DNA from: Fructilactobacillus sanfranciscensis DSM 20451
Lineage (GTDB): Bacteria; Bacillota; Bacilli; Lactobacillales; Lactobacillaceae
DNA: 54,949 nt
Direction of reading: 5' to 3'
Assembly: GCF_001436035.1 (NCBI RefSeq)
Contig: NZ_AYYM01000006.1
Coordinates: 1-54,949, forward strand
In this document: in pieces, positions 21,240-29,173 of the stretch
How the letters are laid out: each line of letters opens with the position of its first letter
Numbering within the stretch: the stretch's first letter is position 1
Made by a program: the position numbers and the translations under genes
Notes under the pieces: generated by a model
The model's input: the letters and a program-made list of their open reading frames with translations, nothing else
Databases searched by the model: none
Told to the model about the DNA's origin: nothing

Positions 21240-21271
21240 AAATAAAGGATGAGCGAACTCATCCTTTATTT
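21240..21271 (-). terminator. Terminator between the unknown gene and uppS
   Basis: A perfect 14-bp stem (21240-21253 with 21258-21271) has a CGAA loop and AT-rich flanks. It overlaps the last codon of the 137-residue gene and lies 24 bases before uppS. The minus-strand U tract is short, so it may only attenuate. Confidence 0.75.
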
Positions 21272-21679
21272 AATCATTTTCCATTCTCCTTTTCCTTTTT
21301 TAAAAAGTTCAGAAAAATAATCTAATATTTGATTAGCAACAATTGGACATTCAGACCCAAGTAGATTTAATCCTTTACCAGTTGGAATCGGTTCAGATAA
21401 ATCAGTAACGTCAATTTGGTTTTCAACGGTTGCTTTTGAAAAAGCAATTATCCAGTCACTACCGATCAATTGAGAAATCAAAAAAAACAAATTTAGATTT
21501 TCACTCATAACAACAGGCATTACATAAACGCCATTTTGAACTTTATCAAAATGTTCTCCATTAAATTCTAAGTTTTCAATTTCTAAATCATTAACTGGTT
21601 CCAATAATTTAAAAATCATCTTATCAAATTCTATTGTTCCCGGAGTTACTTCAAATCTGGCATTGTCGGCTTCAGGCAT
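21266..21679 (-). CDS. Uncharacterised 137-residue protein between frr and uppS
   Basis: I do not recognise this protein. It has 137 residues, a mildly acidic N-terminal half and the segment LNLFFLISQLIGSDWIIAFSKATVENQ. The C-terminal region ends in a lysine-rich tail (FKKGKGEWKMIK). No signal peptide, clear membrane helix or catalytic motif is visible. The ribosome binding site is GAGGAAG before ATG 21679, and it follows frr by 18 bases, so it is probably co-transcribed. frr and uppS are usually adjacent in Firmicutes, so this gene is an insertion in a conserved order. Confidence 0.8.
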   Translation of the reverse strand: MPEADNARFEVTPGTIEFDKMIFKLLEPVNDLEIENLEFNGEHFDKVQNGVYVMPVVMSENLNLFFLISQLIGSDWIIAFSKATVENQIDVTDLSEPIPTGKGLNLLGSECPIVANQILDYFSELFKKGKGEWKMIK

Positions 21680-21697
21680 AATTACACTTCCTCAAAA

Positions 21698-22261
21698 TTA
21701 ATCAGTCATTACTGATTCTTGTTTTTCTTTGATAATTGTATCAATTCCCTTAATTGCTTCATTAGTAATTTTTTGGATTTGATTTTCTAAATCATGTGCT
21801 TCATCTTCGTTAATCTCATCATTTTTTGATTCACGTTTAACAATATCCATGCTATCACGACGCACATTTCGAACAGCAACCTTACTTTGTTCGCCGGTAG
21901 CTTTAACTTTTTTAGCTAATTCTTTCCGACGCTCTTCAGTAAGTTGTGGAATTTCAATTCGAACAACATCTCCGTCATTCATAGGGTTAAGACCTAAATC
22001 AGCTTCAAGAATTCCCCGTTCGATTTCTTTTAAAGCAGTTTTATCATAGGGGGTGATCATCATAATACGTGGTTCTGGAATAGAAATTGATGCAACTTGA
22101 ACTAAAGGAGTTGGGGCACCATAATATTCGACCATTACTGGTTTAAGAATGCTTGCATTGGCACGTCCTGCACGCATTTGTCCAAGCTCAGATTCAAGTA
22201 CTGATTGAGCTTTACTCATTTTATGCTTAGTTTCATTAATTAATTCTTTTGTATTAGCCAT
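21698..22261 (-). CDS. frr: Ribosome recycling factor
   Basis: Splits post-termination ribosomes together with EF-G. The 187-residue protein shows LGQMRAGRANASILKPVMVEYYGAPTPL, PYDKTALKEIERGI and RIEIPQLTEERRKEL, all characteristic. Its ATG lies 2 bases after the pyrH stop, so the two are translated together. Confidence 0.98.
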   Translation of the reverse strand: MANTKELINETKHKMSKAQSVLESELGQMRAGRANASILKPVMVEYYGAPTPLVQVASISIPEPRIMMITPYDKTALKEIERGILEADLGLNPMNDGDVVRIEIPQLTEERRKELAKKVKATGEQSKVAVRNVRRDSMDIVKRESKNDEINEDEAHDLENQIQKITNEAIKGIDTIIKEKQESVMTD

Positions 22262-22263
22262 AT

Positions 22264-22986
22264 CTATTTTCCTTCCACAATTGTTCCAATGTTTTGACCT
22301 TCAACGACCCGTTTAATATTTCCAGGTTCATTCAAGTTGAAGACTACTAGAGGAATATCGTTGTCCATTGATAATGAACTTGCTGTTGAATCCATTACAT
22401 TAAGACCTTTATCTAAAATTTGCTTTTGTGTTAATTTATCAAATTTAACTGCATTTTTGTCTTTATTAGGATCAGCTGAATAGATACCATCCGTACCGTT
22501 CTTAGCCATTAAAATTGCATCTGCATCAATTTCAGCGGCACGTAAAACAGCAGCAGTATCAGTTGAAAAGTATGGATTACCAGTACCACCAGAAAAGATT
22601 ACAATGCGACCTTTTTCAAGATGACGAACTGCTTTTCTTCTAATGTATGGTTCTGCAATTTGTTTCATTTCAATTGAAGTTTGTAAACGAGTTGGTACCC
22701 CAGCAGTTTCAAGATTATCTTGTAAAGCCAAACCGTTCATAACAGTTGAAAGCATTCCAATATAGTCAGCTTGAGAACGCTCCATACCCATTTCGGCACC
22801 CGCTTCACCACGCCACATATTTCCACCACCGACAACGACGGCAATTTGAATTCCTTGGTTATAAACATCTTTAATTTCTTCTGCAATCTTTTTAATAACA
22901 GGTGGATTAATTCCGAAGCCTTTTTCACCTGCGAGTGCTTCACCACTTAATTTTAAAACAATACGTTTGTATTTCAATTCAGACAT
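22264..22986 (-). CDS. pyrH: UMP kinase
   Basis: Bacterial hexameric UMP kinase of the amino-acid-kinase fold, making UDP from UMP. Motifs include [47 protein letters not shown] and [18 protein letters not shown]. The 240-residue length is normal. The start ATG is at 22986 after GGAGGAAG. Unlike many genomes where rpsB-tsf-pyrH-frr form one unit, a terminator and promoter separate pyrH from tsf here. Confidence 0.98.
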   Translation of the reverse strand: MSELKYKRIVLKLSGEALAGEKGFGINPPVIKKIAEEIKDVYNQGIQIAVVVGGGNMWRGEAGAEMGMERSQADYIGMLSTVMNGLALQDNLETAGVPTRLQTSIEMKQIAEPYIRRKAVRHLEKGRIVIFSGGTGNPYFSTDTAAVLRAAEIDADAILMAKNGTDGIYSADPNKDKNAVKFDKLTQKQILDKGLNVMDSTASSLSMDNDIPLVVFNLNEPGNIKRVVEGQNIGTIVEGK

Positions 22987-23023
22987 TTAACTTCCTCCAG
23001 AAAATTCTTCGTTTATAACTTTA

Positions 23024-23032
23024 ATTTTAGCA
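23024..23032 (-). promoter_or_regulatory. Extended -10 promoter of pyrH-frr
   Basis: On the minus strand TGC-TAAAAT forms an extended -10 about 40 bases before the pyrH start. A good -35 is not visible at the right distance. Confidence 0.55.
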
Positions 23033-23113
23033 TAAAAGCACTAAATACGGTAGGTTTGTAATATCTTAGGATAATATTTTGCTATCATAAAATTGACTAT
23101 AAAAATAAATAGA

Positions 23114-23154
23114 AAAAAAGCGATTGAATTCGTTCAGAATTCAATCGCTTTTTT
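23114..23154 (-). terminator. Terminator after tsf
   Basis: An 18-bp stem (23114-23131 with 23137-23154) has a 5-base loop and A/T runs on both sides. Its stem core is the same as that of the dnaJ terminator at 421-457. Confidence 0.92.
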
Positions 23155-23200
23155 GTGTAAAAATCATTTATTAAAGTGGTAATACCAAAAACAATCAGAA

Positions 23201-24055
23201 TTAATCTTTAGCTTCTGTTGCTTCATCAATACCTTCACCAACTTGATATCTTACAAAGGCTTCAACTTTTCCACCTTTAGAATCAACGTATTGGCCTACA
23301 GTTTGATCAGGATCTTTAACAAATGGTTGATCAACTAAACAAATTTCAGCAAGGAATTTGTGTACCCGACCAGTAACCATCTTTTCTACGATATTAGCTG
23401 GTTTACCTTCAGCAAGAGCTTCTTTAGTAAGAATATCTTTTTCATGTTGTAAACGTTCAGCTGAAATATCATCTTTTGATAAGAATTCAGGGTTAGTAGC
23501 AGCAATGTGCATTGCAACATCTTTAGCAACGTCTTTGTCTGCACCAGAAATCTTAACTAAAACACCAATTTCTCCACCATTGTGTAAGTATGCGCCAAAG
23601 CTTTCTCCATCATTTTTGTTCATAACTGCAAAACGACGAAGAGAAACCTTTTCACCAGTGATTTGGCTAGTGTGAATAATAGTATCTTCAACAGATCCAT
23701 CTTCACCTAAATGTAACTTAAGAGCAGCTTCAACATCTTTAGGTTGTTCAAGAGCAATTAAATCGCCAACTTCATCAACTAAGTTTTTGAAGTCATCGTT
23801 AGCAGCAACGAAATCTGTTTCTGAATTAATTTCAACGATAGCAGCTTTATTATCGTGAACAGAAACCTTTGTTAATCCATTAGCAGCAGTGTTACCACTC
23901 TTCTTTTGAGCTTTAGCAACACCTTTTTCTCTAAGGATTTCCATTGCTTTCTTTTCATCACCATCAGCTTCAACTAAGGCTTTCTTAGCATCCATCATTC
24001 CGGCACTTGTTTTTTCACGTAAATCTTTAACTTGTTGTGCAGTAATTTTAGCCAT
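23201..24055 (-). CDS. tsf: Elongation factor Ts
   Basis: Guanine nucleotide exchange factor for EF-Tu. The N-terminal UBA-like region reads VKDLREKTSAGMMDAKKAL, followed by VEINSETDFVAAND and the dimerisation domain with HIAATNPEFLS. The 284-residue length is typical. It follows rpsB across a hairpin and is followed by a strong terminator. Confidence 0.98.
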   Translation of the reverse strand: MAKITAQQVKDLREKTSAGMMDAKKALVEADGDEKKAMEILREKGVAKAQKKSGNTAANGLTKVSVHDNKAAIVEINSETDFVAANDDFKNLVDEVGDLIALEQPKDVEAALKLHLGEDGSVEDTIIHTSQITGEKVSLRRFAVMNKNDGESFGAYLHNGGEIGVLVKISGADKDVAKDVAMHIAATNPEFLSKDDISAERLQHEKDILTKEALAEGKPANIVEKMVTGRVHKFLAEICLVDQPFVKDPDQTVGQYVDSKGGKVEAFVRYQVGEGIDEATEAKD

Positions 24056-24090
24056 AATCCAAGTTCTCCCTTAAGTTTAGTTATTTATTT

Positions 24091-24136
24091 AAAAAACTGA
24101 CCCTACTAGGCCGAATAGGTCTAAATAGAGTCAGCC
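24091..24136 (-). terminator. Hairpin/attenuator between rpsB and tsf
   Basis: On the minus strand an imperfect stem starting CTGACTCTA and closing TAGGGTCAG is followed by TTTTTT. It resembles a partial terminator that would set the ratio of rpsB to tsf transcripts. Confidence 0.6.
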
Positions 24137-24151
24137 TTGACAATTAATTAT

Positions 24152-24892
24152 TTATTTATCTTCTGTTTCAGTTGTTTCTTCTACGAAAGTTTCTTCGTTA
24201 ACATCATCTTCACCTTGACGGCCTTCGATAACAGCATCAGCCATAGTTGAAGTGATTAATCTGATAGCACGAATAGCATCATCATTTGATGGGATAACGT
24301 AATCAATACCATCTGGATCAGTATTAGTATCAACCATTGCGATAACTGGAATGTTTAATTTTTGAGCTTCTTTAAGAGCAATTTCTTCTTTATGAGGATC
24401 AACAATAAACATAACGTTAGGAATCTTAGGCATATCTTCGATACCACCTAAGAATCTTTCTAGTTTAGCAGTCTTCTTAGTTAATAGAGCAACTTCTTTT
24501 TTAGGTAATCTTTCGAAAGTACCATCAGTTGCCATCTTTTTAAGATCTTTTAAGTACTTGATCCGTTTTTGGATGGTGTTCCAGTTAGTAAGAGTACCAC
24601 CTAACCAACGATGGTTAACGTAGAATTGACCAGAACGTTTTGCTTCTTCTTCAATTGCATCTTGTGCTTGTTTCTTAGTTCCTACAAAAAGAACTACAGC
24701 ATCGTCAGCAGCTTCACTCTTCATAAAGTTGTAAGCTGAACCTAATAACTTAACCGTCTTTTGTAAATCGATAATGTAAATACCATTACGTTCAGTAAAG
24801 ATGTATTTAGCCATCTTAGGATTCCAACGACGAGTTTGGTGACCAAAATGTACACCAGCCTCTAATAATTGTTTCATTGATACAACAGCCAT
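24152..24892 (-). CDS. rpsB: 30S ribosomal protein S2
   Basis: Component of the small subunit head/body junction. The 246 residues begin [27 protein letters not shown]-type sequence, with [16 protein letters not shown] and [25 protein letters not shown]. It has the usual acidic C-terminal tail. The start ATG at 24892 follows ATGGAGG. A structured leader and strong promoter precede it. Confidence 0.98.
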   Translation of the reverse strand: MAVVSMKQLLEAGVHFGHQTRRWNPKMAKYIFTERNGIYIIDLQKTVKLLGSAYNFMKSEAADDAVVLFVGTKKQAQDAIEEEAKRSGQFYVNHRWLGGTLTNWNTIQKRIKYLKDLKKMATDGTFERLPKKEVALLTKKTAKLERFLGGIEDMPKIPNVMFIVDPHKEEIALKEAQKLNIPVIAMVDTNTDPDGIDYVIPSNDDAIRAIRLITSTMADAVIEGRQGEDDVNEETFVEETTETEDK

Positions 24893-24923
24893 AATAAGCC
24901 TCCATAAAAATTAGTTTTTCCTC

Positions 24924-24975
24924 TCTAGAATTATGCATGGAACTCAAAGAGCACTACTATGCAAAACCTTCTAGA
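24924..24975 (-). promoter_or_regulatory. Candidate S2 autoregulatory leader of rpsB
   Basis: The mRNA leader can fold with an outer stem TCTAGAA/TTCTAGA (24924-24930 with 24969-24975) and an inner TGCAT/ATGCA (24934-24938 with 24959-24963). Structured rpsB leaders that bind S2 are known in bacteria including Firmicutes. Whether this leader belongs to that class is inferred. Confidence 0.5.
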
Positions 24976-25004
24976 TGCGTATTGGTAAATTAATACCAAA
25001 ATCT

Positions 25005-25033
25005 ATTATACAAAATATTAAGCAGAAGTTCAA
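25005..25033 (-). promoter_or_regulatory. Promoter of rpsB-tsf
   Basis: TTGAAC (25033-25028), 17-base spacer and a perfect TATAAT (25010-25005) on the minus strand. This is the best SigA match seen in this part of the window. Confidence 0.85.
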
Positions 25034-25046
25034 ATAAAATTTAAAA

Positions 25047-25328
25047 TTAATTAACCCACAAAATCGGATCAACTCCATGTTCCATCAAATATCTTTCTTT
25101 AGCATGACGAGATTGATGCTTAAAGGCATACTCTGCTTTTAAAGCTAAACTCTTACTTTCAAAGTCTTCTGAATATAATAAGCGAACAGGTTTATGGCTC
25201 TTAGTATATTTAGCGCCCTTACCAATCTGGTGTTGGTGAAGTCTGTGTGCAACGTTATCCGTGAATCCTCCATAAAAGGAACCATCACCACAAACTAATA
25301 CATAGAGATAATATTTTTTATTTTCCAT
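25047..25328 (-). CDS. GIY-YIG nuclease-superfamily protein (UPF0213, YazA-like)
   Basis: A 93-residue single-domain protein with a GIY-YIG-like core: [28 protein letters not shown], followed by a Lys/His-rich segment [13 protein letters not shown]. The family includes B. subtilis YazA and E. coli YhbQ; the latter has been linked to DNA nuclease activity. The start overlaps the preceding methyltransferase by 11 bases, the same pair as yabB-yazA in Bacillus. Confidence 0.85.
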   Translation of the reverse strand: MENKKYYLYVLVCGDGSFYGGFTDNVAHRLHQHQIGKGAKYTKSHKPVRLLYSEDFESKSLALKAEYAFKHQSRHAKERYLMEHGVDPILWVN

Positions 25329-26073
25329 ATAACATTTTTCTCACAGGTTCTGTATAATTATCGTTCTCATCGTAAACTACGATTGGTGGTTTTATTTTTA
25401 AACCATTTAATTTTCCATCTTTAATTCCAGAAATCAAAATCATATTAGCATCACGACCAACCTTAGGATAAACAAATTGAATTTCTTTAGGTGCTAACCG
25501 ATATTTTTGCATTTCATTCAAAATATCTAATAAACGGTCAGGTCGATGTACCATATACATTTTGCCATTGTTTTTAAGCAGGTCACTAGAAGTTTTAATT
25601 ACAATCTCTAAATTAGTTTTGATTTCATGGCGGGCAATTGCCAAGTACGGATTAGGATTTTTGCTGCTTTCTTTTTCATTTGCAAAATAAGGCGGATTCA
25701 CTGTTACATGGTCGATTGATTCCTTTTTAAAATAGTCTAAACTATTTTTTAAATCAATATTGTAAACAGAAATATGTTTTTCCAAATTATTTAAGGTTAC
25801 ACTTCGTTTAGCCATGTCACTTAATTTTGGTTGAATTTCAACTTCGGCAATTTTTCCGTGAGTTTTTTTACTGATAAATAAACCCACAGCACCATTTCCA
25901 GCACAAAGATCAACAATTTTAGTTTTGTAACTTTGTTTAACCTGTGCAAAATCAGCTAGCATCACTGCATCCAATGAAAAGGAAAAAACTTCAGCATTTT
26001 GAATTATTTTAATATCACTACTGTAAAGCTGATCAATTCGTTCACCCTGTTTTAATTCAATTGTTTGATCCAT
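25318..26073 (-). CDS. tRNA1(Val) (adenine(37)-N6)-methyltransferase-like protein (YabB/TrmN6)
   Basis: SAM-dependent methyltransferase of 251 residues. The SAM-binding loop is [13 protein letters not shown], and the catalytic VNPPYF motif (NPPY) is that of N6-adenine methyltransferases. The N-terminus [33 protein letters not shown] is typical of the YabB/TrmN6 group. It is coupled to the downstream GIY-YIG gene. The target nucleotide is inferred from the family. Confidence 0.85.
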   Translation of the reverse strand: MDQTIELKQGERIDQLYSSDIKIIQNAEVFSFSLDAVMLADFAQVKQSYKTKIVDLCAGNGAVGLFISKKTHGKIAEVEIQPKLSDMAKRSVTLNNLEKHISVYNIDLKNSLDYFKKESIDHVTVNPPYFANEKESSKNPNPYLAIARHEIKTNLEIVIKTSSDLLKNNGKMYMVHRPDRLLDILNEMQKYRLAPKEIQFVYPKVGRDANMILISGIKDGKLNGLKIKPPIVVYDENDNYTEPVRKMLYGK

Positions 26074-26106
26074 CGTAATTCACCCTTTAATCATTCGTTA
26101 TAATGC

Positions 26107-26112
26107 TATAAT
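26107..26112 (+). promoter_or_regulatory. Extended -10 promoter of plsC
   Basis: TGC-TATAAT lies 41 bases upstream of the chosen start. No clear -35 is seen. Confidence 0.6.
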
Positions 26113-26147
26113 ATCAATTGTACAACTCAAAAAGGAGGATGAGAAGA

Positions 26148-26777
26148 TTGTTTTATTCATTTATATTTTCAATTGCTAAAGGATTAATTAGAATTGCCAA
26201 TGGAAAAGTCGACGTAATGAATCAGAATCGTATTCCAAAGGAAAATTATATTCTAGTTGCCCCACATCGGACCTGGTTTGACATGATTTACTTCGCAGCA
26301 ATTTTACTGCCTAAGCAATTTTATTTCATTGCAAAGAAAGAATTATTTAAAAATCCATTTATGGGATGGTTTCTTAATAAATTAAACGTTGAACCAGTTG
26401 ATCGTAATAACCCAGGAATTTCGGTAATCAAACGGCCAATCAAAGTTCTTCGTAAAACAGATTTGTCAGTAATGATTTTTCCATCAGGAACACGACACTC
26501 GACAAAACTAAAAGGTGGTGCGGCAATGATTGCTAAAATGTCTGGTGTCCCACTTTTGCCGGTCGTTTATCAAGGACCATTGACTTTAAAAGAATTTTTT
26601 TGTCGTAATAAAGCTCATATTAACTTCGGTACCCCAATTTTTGTAGATAAAAATCTTAAATTAGATGATAAAAATCAAGCAATTGTGGAAAAGCAAATGA
26701 GTGATGCGTTCAAAAATTTAGATGCTGAAATTAATCCAAATTACGTATATGTTGATGAATCAAAAAAACACCACTAA
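26148..26777 (+). CDS. plsC: 1-acyl-sn-glycerol-3-phosphate acyltransferase (PlsC family)
   Basis: Adds the second acyl chain to lysophosphatidic acid at the membrane. The catalytic motif HRTWFD (HX4D) follows ILVAPH, and FPSGTRH is the second acyltransferase motif. I place the start at TTG 26148: AAAGGAGG (26131-26138) sits 9 bases before it, whereas the in-frame ATG at 26139 overlaps that site and the TTG at 26118 lies upstream of it. The resulting protein of about 209 residues begins MFYSFIFSIAKG, like lactobacillary homologues. It is divergent from the methyltransferase. Confidence 0.9.
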   Translation: MFYSFIFSIAKGLIRIANGKVDVMNQNRIPKENYILVAPHRTWFDMIYFAAILLPKQFYFIAKKELFKNPFMGWFLNKLNVEPVDRNNPGISVIKRPIKVLRKTDLSVMIFPSGTRHSTKLKGGAAMIAKMSGVPLLPVVYQGPLTLKEFFCRNKAHINFGTPIFVDKNLKLDDKNQAIVEKQMSDAFKNLDAEINPNYVYVDESKKHH

Positions 26778-26793
26778 AAAGTGGTGTTTTTTT
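26762..26793. terminator. Bidirectional terminator between plsC and yneF
   Basis: The stem CACCAC / GTGGTG extends with A7/T7 arms around a TAAAAA loop, and the plsC stop codon lies in the loop. It serves both converging genes. Confidence 0.9.
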
Positions 26794-27010
26794 ATTTTGC
26801 ATTACGTTTCATAGAATTCATCATTTGGTTCAATTTCTTTTTGGAAGGTTTTTGTCCCATTTGAAGCATCATACCCTTTAATTGTTCTTCATTAATTGGT
26901 GGGTTTTCCTTCAAATATTTTTCCATGTACTTACGAGCACCAAAAAAACCAAGTACCAAACCAGCAGCAAGTGCTACTAAAACTAATATGATCCACATCC
27001 AAGTTGCCAT
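26792..27010 (-). CDS. YneF family small membrane protein
   Basis: A 72-residue protein with one N-terminal membrane helix ([24 protein letters not shown]) and a basic cytoplasmic tail containing [29 protein letters not shown], the UPF0154/YneF signature. Function unknown. It follows ynzC by 17 bases. Confidence 0.92.
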   Translation of the reverse strand: MATWMWIILVLVALAAGLVLGFFGARKYMEKYLKENPPINEEQLKGMMLQMGQKPSKKKLNQMMNSMKRNAK

Positions 27011-27027
27011 AATTAACTCTCCTTTAT

Positions 27028-27279
27028 TTAATTATCTCTAAGATTCTTTTTACGTTGAATTTCTTTTACTTCCTCAGGCGTTACTTCTTTTCCATCTTTA
27101 TCATAAATTTGTGTCATTTCAATTTGACTTTTAAAATTAGATTTAAAGCGCTTGAGGTAATGTTTACGTAACTGATCTCGTTCTTCTTTTTCTTTATCAG
27201 TTAAGTCTTGCAATTTTGCCTTATGAGCTAATTCATTAATTCTTGGAATAATTTTTTTAAGTTCCGGATCTTCTGCCAT
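27028..27279 (-). CDS. DUF896 family protein (YnzC-like)
   Basis: An 83-residue cytoplasmic protein. [37 protein letters not shown] matches the DUF896/YnzC family, a two-helix hairpin linked in Bacillus to the SOS region next to lexA. The promoter 27317-27336 lies next to the LexA box, so SOS control is possible. Confidence 0.92.
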   Translation of the reverse strand: MAEDPELKKIIPRINELAHKAKLQDLTDKEKEERDQLRKHYLKRFKSNFKSQIEMTQIYDKDGKEVTPEEVKEIQRKKNLRDN

Positions 27280-27313
27280 ATCTACAACTCCTTATTTTAA
27301 TTACTTCTATAAT

Positions 27314-27336
27314 AGCATGAAATTTTTCAGAAACAA
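27314..27336 (-). promoter_or_regulatory. Promoter of ynzC-yneF
   Basis: On the minus strand TTGTTT (27336-27331), 17-base spacer, then TATTAT near 27313-27318, with a TG extension. The LexA box lies 13 bases upstream of this -35. Confidence 0.6.
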
Positions 27337-27348
27337 AGTTTTCAAATA

Positions 27349-27362
27349 CGAACTAGCGTTTG
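27349..27362. promoter_or_regulatory. LexA (SOS) box between ynzC and lexA
   Basis: CGAACTAGCGTTTG matches the Gram-positive LexA/DinR consensus CGAAC-N4-GTTCG/GTTTG with one variant base. It overlaps the lexA -35 region (TTGCAA at 27360-27365). Confidence 0.85.
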
Positions 27363-27387
27363 CAAACTGAGTTAAATATGTTAATCT
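27360..27387 (+). promoter_or_regulatory. Promoter of lexA
   Basis: TTGCAA (27360-27365) and TAATCT (27382-27387) with a 16-base spacer and a nearby TG. Its -35 overlaps the SOS box, consistent with autorepression. Confidence 0.55.
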
Positions 27388-27425
27388 TATCATACTAGCA
27401 ATAATCATTTTTTCGAGGTGGACCA

Positions 27426-28061
27426 ATGTCAAACAACGCAAATACAAAACAAATGGATATCCTACGTTTCATTTATGATAACGTGCGGAAACACGGTTAT
27501 CCACCAACGGTTAGAGAAATATGTAAAGAAGTCGGACTTTCTTCAACTTCAACGGTTCATGGACATTTATCAAGGTTAGAAAAAAAGGGGTTTATTAGTA
27601 AAGACCCAACTAAACCTAGAGCTTTAGAAGTTACCCCTGCAGGAATCAATTTTTTGGGATTATCCCCTGAAACACGTAATAAAGAAATTCCTTTGTTGGG
27701 AGTTGTAGCTGCAGGAGAACCAATTCTCGCAGTTCAAGAAGCAACCGATTACTTTCCAATTCCAGATAGTCTAGCGCAAAATGCAGATTCTCTTTTTATG
27801 TTAACTATCAGCGGTACAAGTATGATTAACATTGGAATTTTAGATGGAGATCAAGTAATTGTTCGTCGCCAGCACAATGCTGAAAATGGTGAAATTGTGA
27901 TTGCAATGAATGATGAAGGAGAAGCTACTTGTAAACGTTTCTTTAAAGAAAGTGATCACTTCAGGCTTCAACCAGAAAATGATACAATGGCTCCAATTAT
28001 TTTAAAGAGTTGTACAATTTTAGGTAAGGTTGTCGGTTTATATCGTTCTGATGTAAACTAA
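27426..28061 (+). CDS. lexA: LexA repressor (SOS regulator)
   Basis: Represses DNA-damage genes and cleaves itself when RecA is activated. The N-terminal winged helix (1-65) includes [23 protein letters not shown]. The cleavage site is Ala96-Gly97 in VVAAGEP. The catalytic dyad is Ser132 (SGTSMINIG) and Lys170 (EATCKRF). All key residues are present and the 211-residue length is normal. The start ATG follows a GAGGTGG site. Upstream lies a LexA box. Confidence 0.97.
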   Translation: MSNNANTKQMDILRFIYDNVRKHGYPPTVREICKEVGLSSTSTVHGHLSRLEKKGFISKDPTKPRALEVTPAGINFLGLSPETRNKEIPLLGVVAAGEPILAVQEATDYFPIPDSLAQNADSLFMLTISGTSMINIGILDGDQVIVRRQHNAENGEIVIAMNDEGEATCKRFFKESDHFRLQPENDTMAPIILKSCTILGKVVGLYRSDVN

Positions 28062-28278
28062 AGCATACGAAACATACACCCTTCAAGAATTTGATAAGGC
28101 TATTCCCTACCAAATTGGTGATTTAGTGGAGGTGGTTTTTGTTAGTCAGACTGGTCTCGGTGACAATGAATCTAACTGATTAAAAGTTGTTCGTAAGAAT
28201 GTTGGTAAATCAGAATTACTTGACGATGAGTTTGAATTTGGACCAAAATGTGTAAAAGCAGTTAAATCTGCAAAATAA
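28060..28278 (+). pseudogene. Decayed gene of unknown family downstream of lexA
   Basis: A reading frame of 39 codons, a TGA at 28177-28179, then 32 more codons to TAA at 28276. It is preceded by a stop with no start codon, so the 5' end is missing. Codon use and composition look protein-coding: the first part reads TYTLQEFDKAIPYQIGDLVE and the part after the TGA LKVVRKNVGKSELLDDEFEF. I do not recognise the family. A terminator follows at 28289. Confidence 0.55.
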
Positions 28279-28288
28279 AAATAAAATG

Positions 28289-28319
28289 AAAGAGCTCATC
28301 TTCTACAGATGAGCTCTTT
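28289..28319. terminator. Bidirectional terminator between the lexA region and pgpA
   Basis: A perfect 13-bp stem AAAGAGCTCATCT / AGATGAGCTCTTT has a 5-base loop and a T run on the plus strand. Confidence 0.9.
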
Positions 28320-28327
28320 TTAACATA

Positions 28328-28828
28328 TCATGAATTTTCGTGTGCAATTTTAGCAGATGCCGCCCCTGCAACTGAACCAACAATATCATCAATAAAAGTT
28401 GTAACTCGATCAGTTCTTTGATCAAGAATTTTAACAATTCCTTGTTTATTAGTATCTAATCCACAATAATTTGTAATTCCAATGGTTCCATAAATATTAG
28501 CGATTCCTAATGCTAAAGTTTCATCAACACCAAAAACTCCTAAATCATGTTCAACAATGCTTTGAAGTGGCTCATCTAGTTTATGTTCTGATGCTAATCG
28601 ATCAATTTCTAACCCAACTAACGCATTATTTAAAACTTCTCGTTTGTGTAAAACATCAATCACAATTTTATCAACATATTCCATACTTGGAATCTTTATA
28701 TACTTCTTTTGTAAGTTATAAACAACCTTTGAAATATCTCTAACAGTTACATCATTATCATTTAAAGACTTAATTACAGCATCATAGGCTTGTGTATCAG
28801 GGTATTTGTAATCTCTTCTATCTACCAT
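28328..28828 (-). CDS. Phosphatidylglycerophosphatase A family protein (YutG-like)
   Basis: A 166-residue protein of the PgpA/YutG family, which dephosphorylates phosphatidylglycerophosphate to phosphatidylglycerol. Diagnostic parts are EHDLGVFGVDETLALGIANIYGTIGITNYCGLD and TTFIDDIVGSVAGAASAKIAH. Unlike E. coli PgpA no strong membrane helices are seen, which is typical of the Gram-positive group. The start ATG follows AAGGAG. It closes a minus-strand group with a CPBP protease and a broken gene. Confidence 0.85.
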   Translation of the reverse strand: MVDRRDYKYPDTQAYDAVIKSLNDNDVTVRDISKVVYNLQKKYIKIPSMEYVDKIVIDVLHKREVLNNALVGLEIDRLASEHKLDEPLQSIVEHDLGVFGVDETLALGIANIYGTIGITNYCGLDTNKQGIVKILDQRTDRVTTFIDDIVGSVAGAASAKIAHENS

Positions 28829-28839
28829 TGTTATTCTCC

Positions 28840-29164
28840 TTATTTTGGCATAATTGTAATATCATATTCATTTGGATAATTATCTTCCGTGATAATCATC
28901 GTCATTGCCTCATGTGCTTCTAAATGTTTTTTAACTATTTCTTGAACAAAATCTGCTCCGACAAAGTCATCTTCAAAATCATCATAAGTAGCAAAAAAGT
29001 CTATTTCAAGAATTACATCACATTCACTTCCAGATGACTTTAAGTCATTGATTCAAATTAGTCATAGTCTTTAAATAATTTTTCTTCTCCAAGTTAATCT
29101 CATCATGAACTTTTGCTAAACGATTTTTCAAATTATTATAATAATTAAATTCTGAAATATTCAT
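28840..29164 (-). pseudogene. Frameshifted gene of unknown family between pgpA and the CPBP protease gene
   Basis: Starting at ATG 29164 after an AGGG site, frame one reads 39 codons (MNISEFNYYNNLKNRLAKVH...) to TGA at 29045-29047. A second frame overlapping that point continues for about 68 codons (DLKSSGSECDVILEIDFFAT...), ending at TAA 28840 with an acidic character. One base too many near 29047-29053 would join the two parts into one protein of about 107 residues. I do not recognise the family. Confidence 0.6.
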
Positions 29165-29173
29165 TTATTTTCC

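Noticed and set aside
28177-28179. TGA as a recoded selenocysteine codon
   Set aside because: The frame has no start codon and no SECIS-like hairpin; decay is the simpler explanation.
29040-29060. Programmed ribosomal frameshift joining the two parts of the broken gene
   Set aside because: No slippery heptamer, Shine-Dalgarno-like stimulator or clear downstream structure is seen at the junction.
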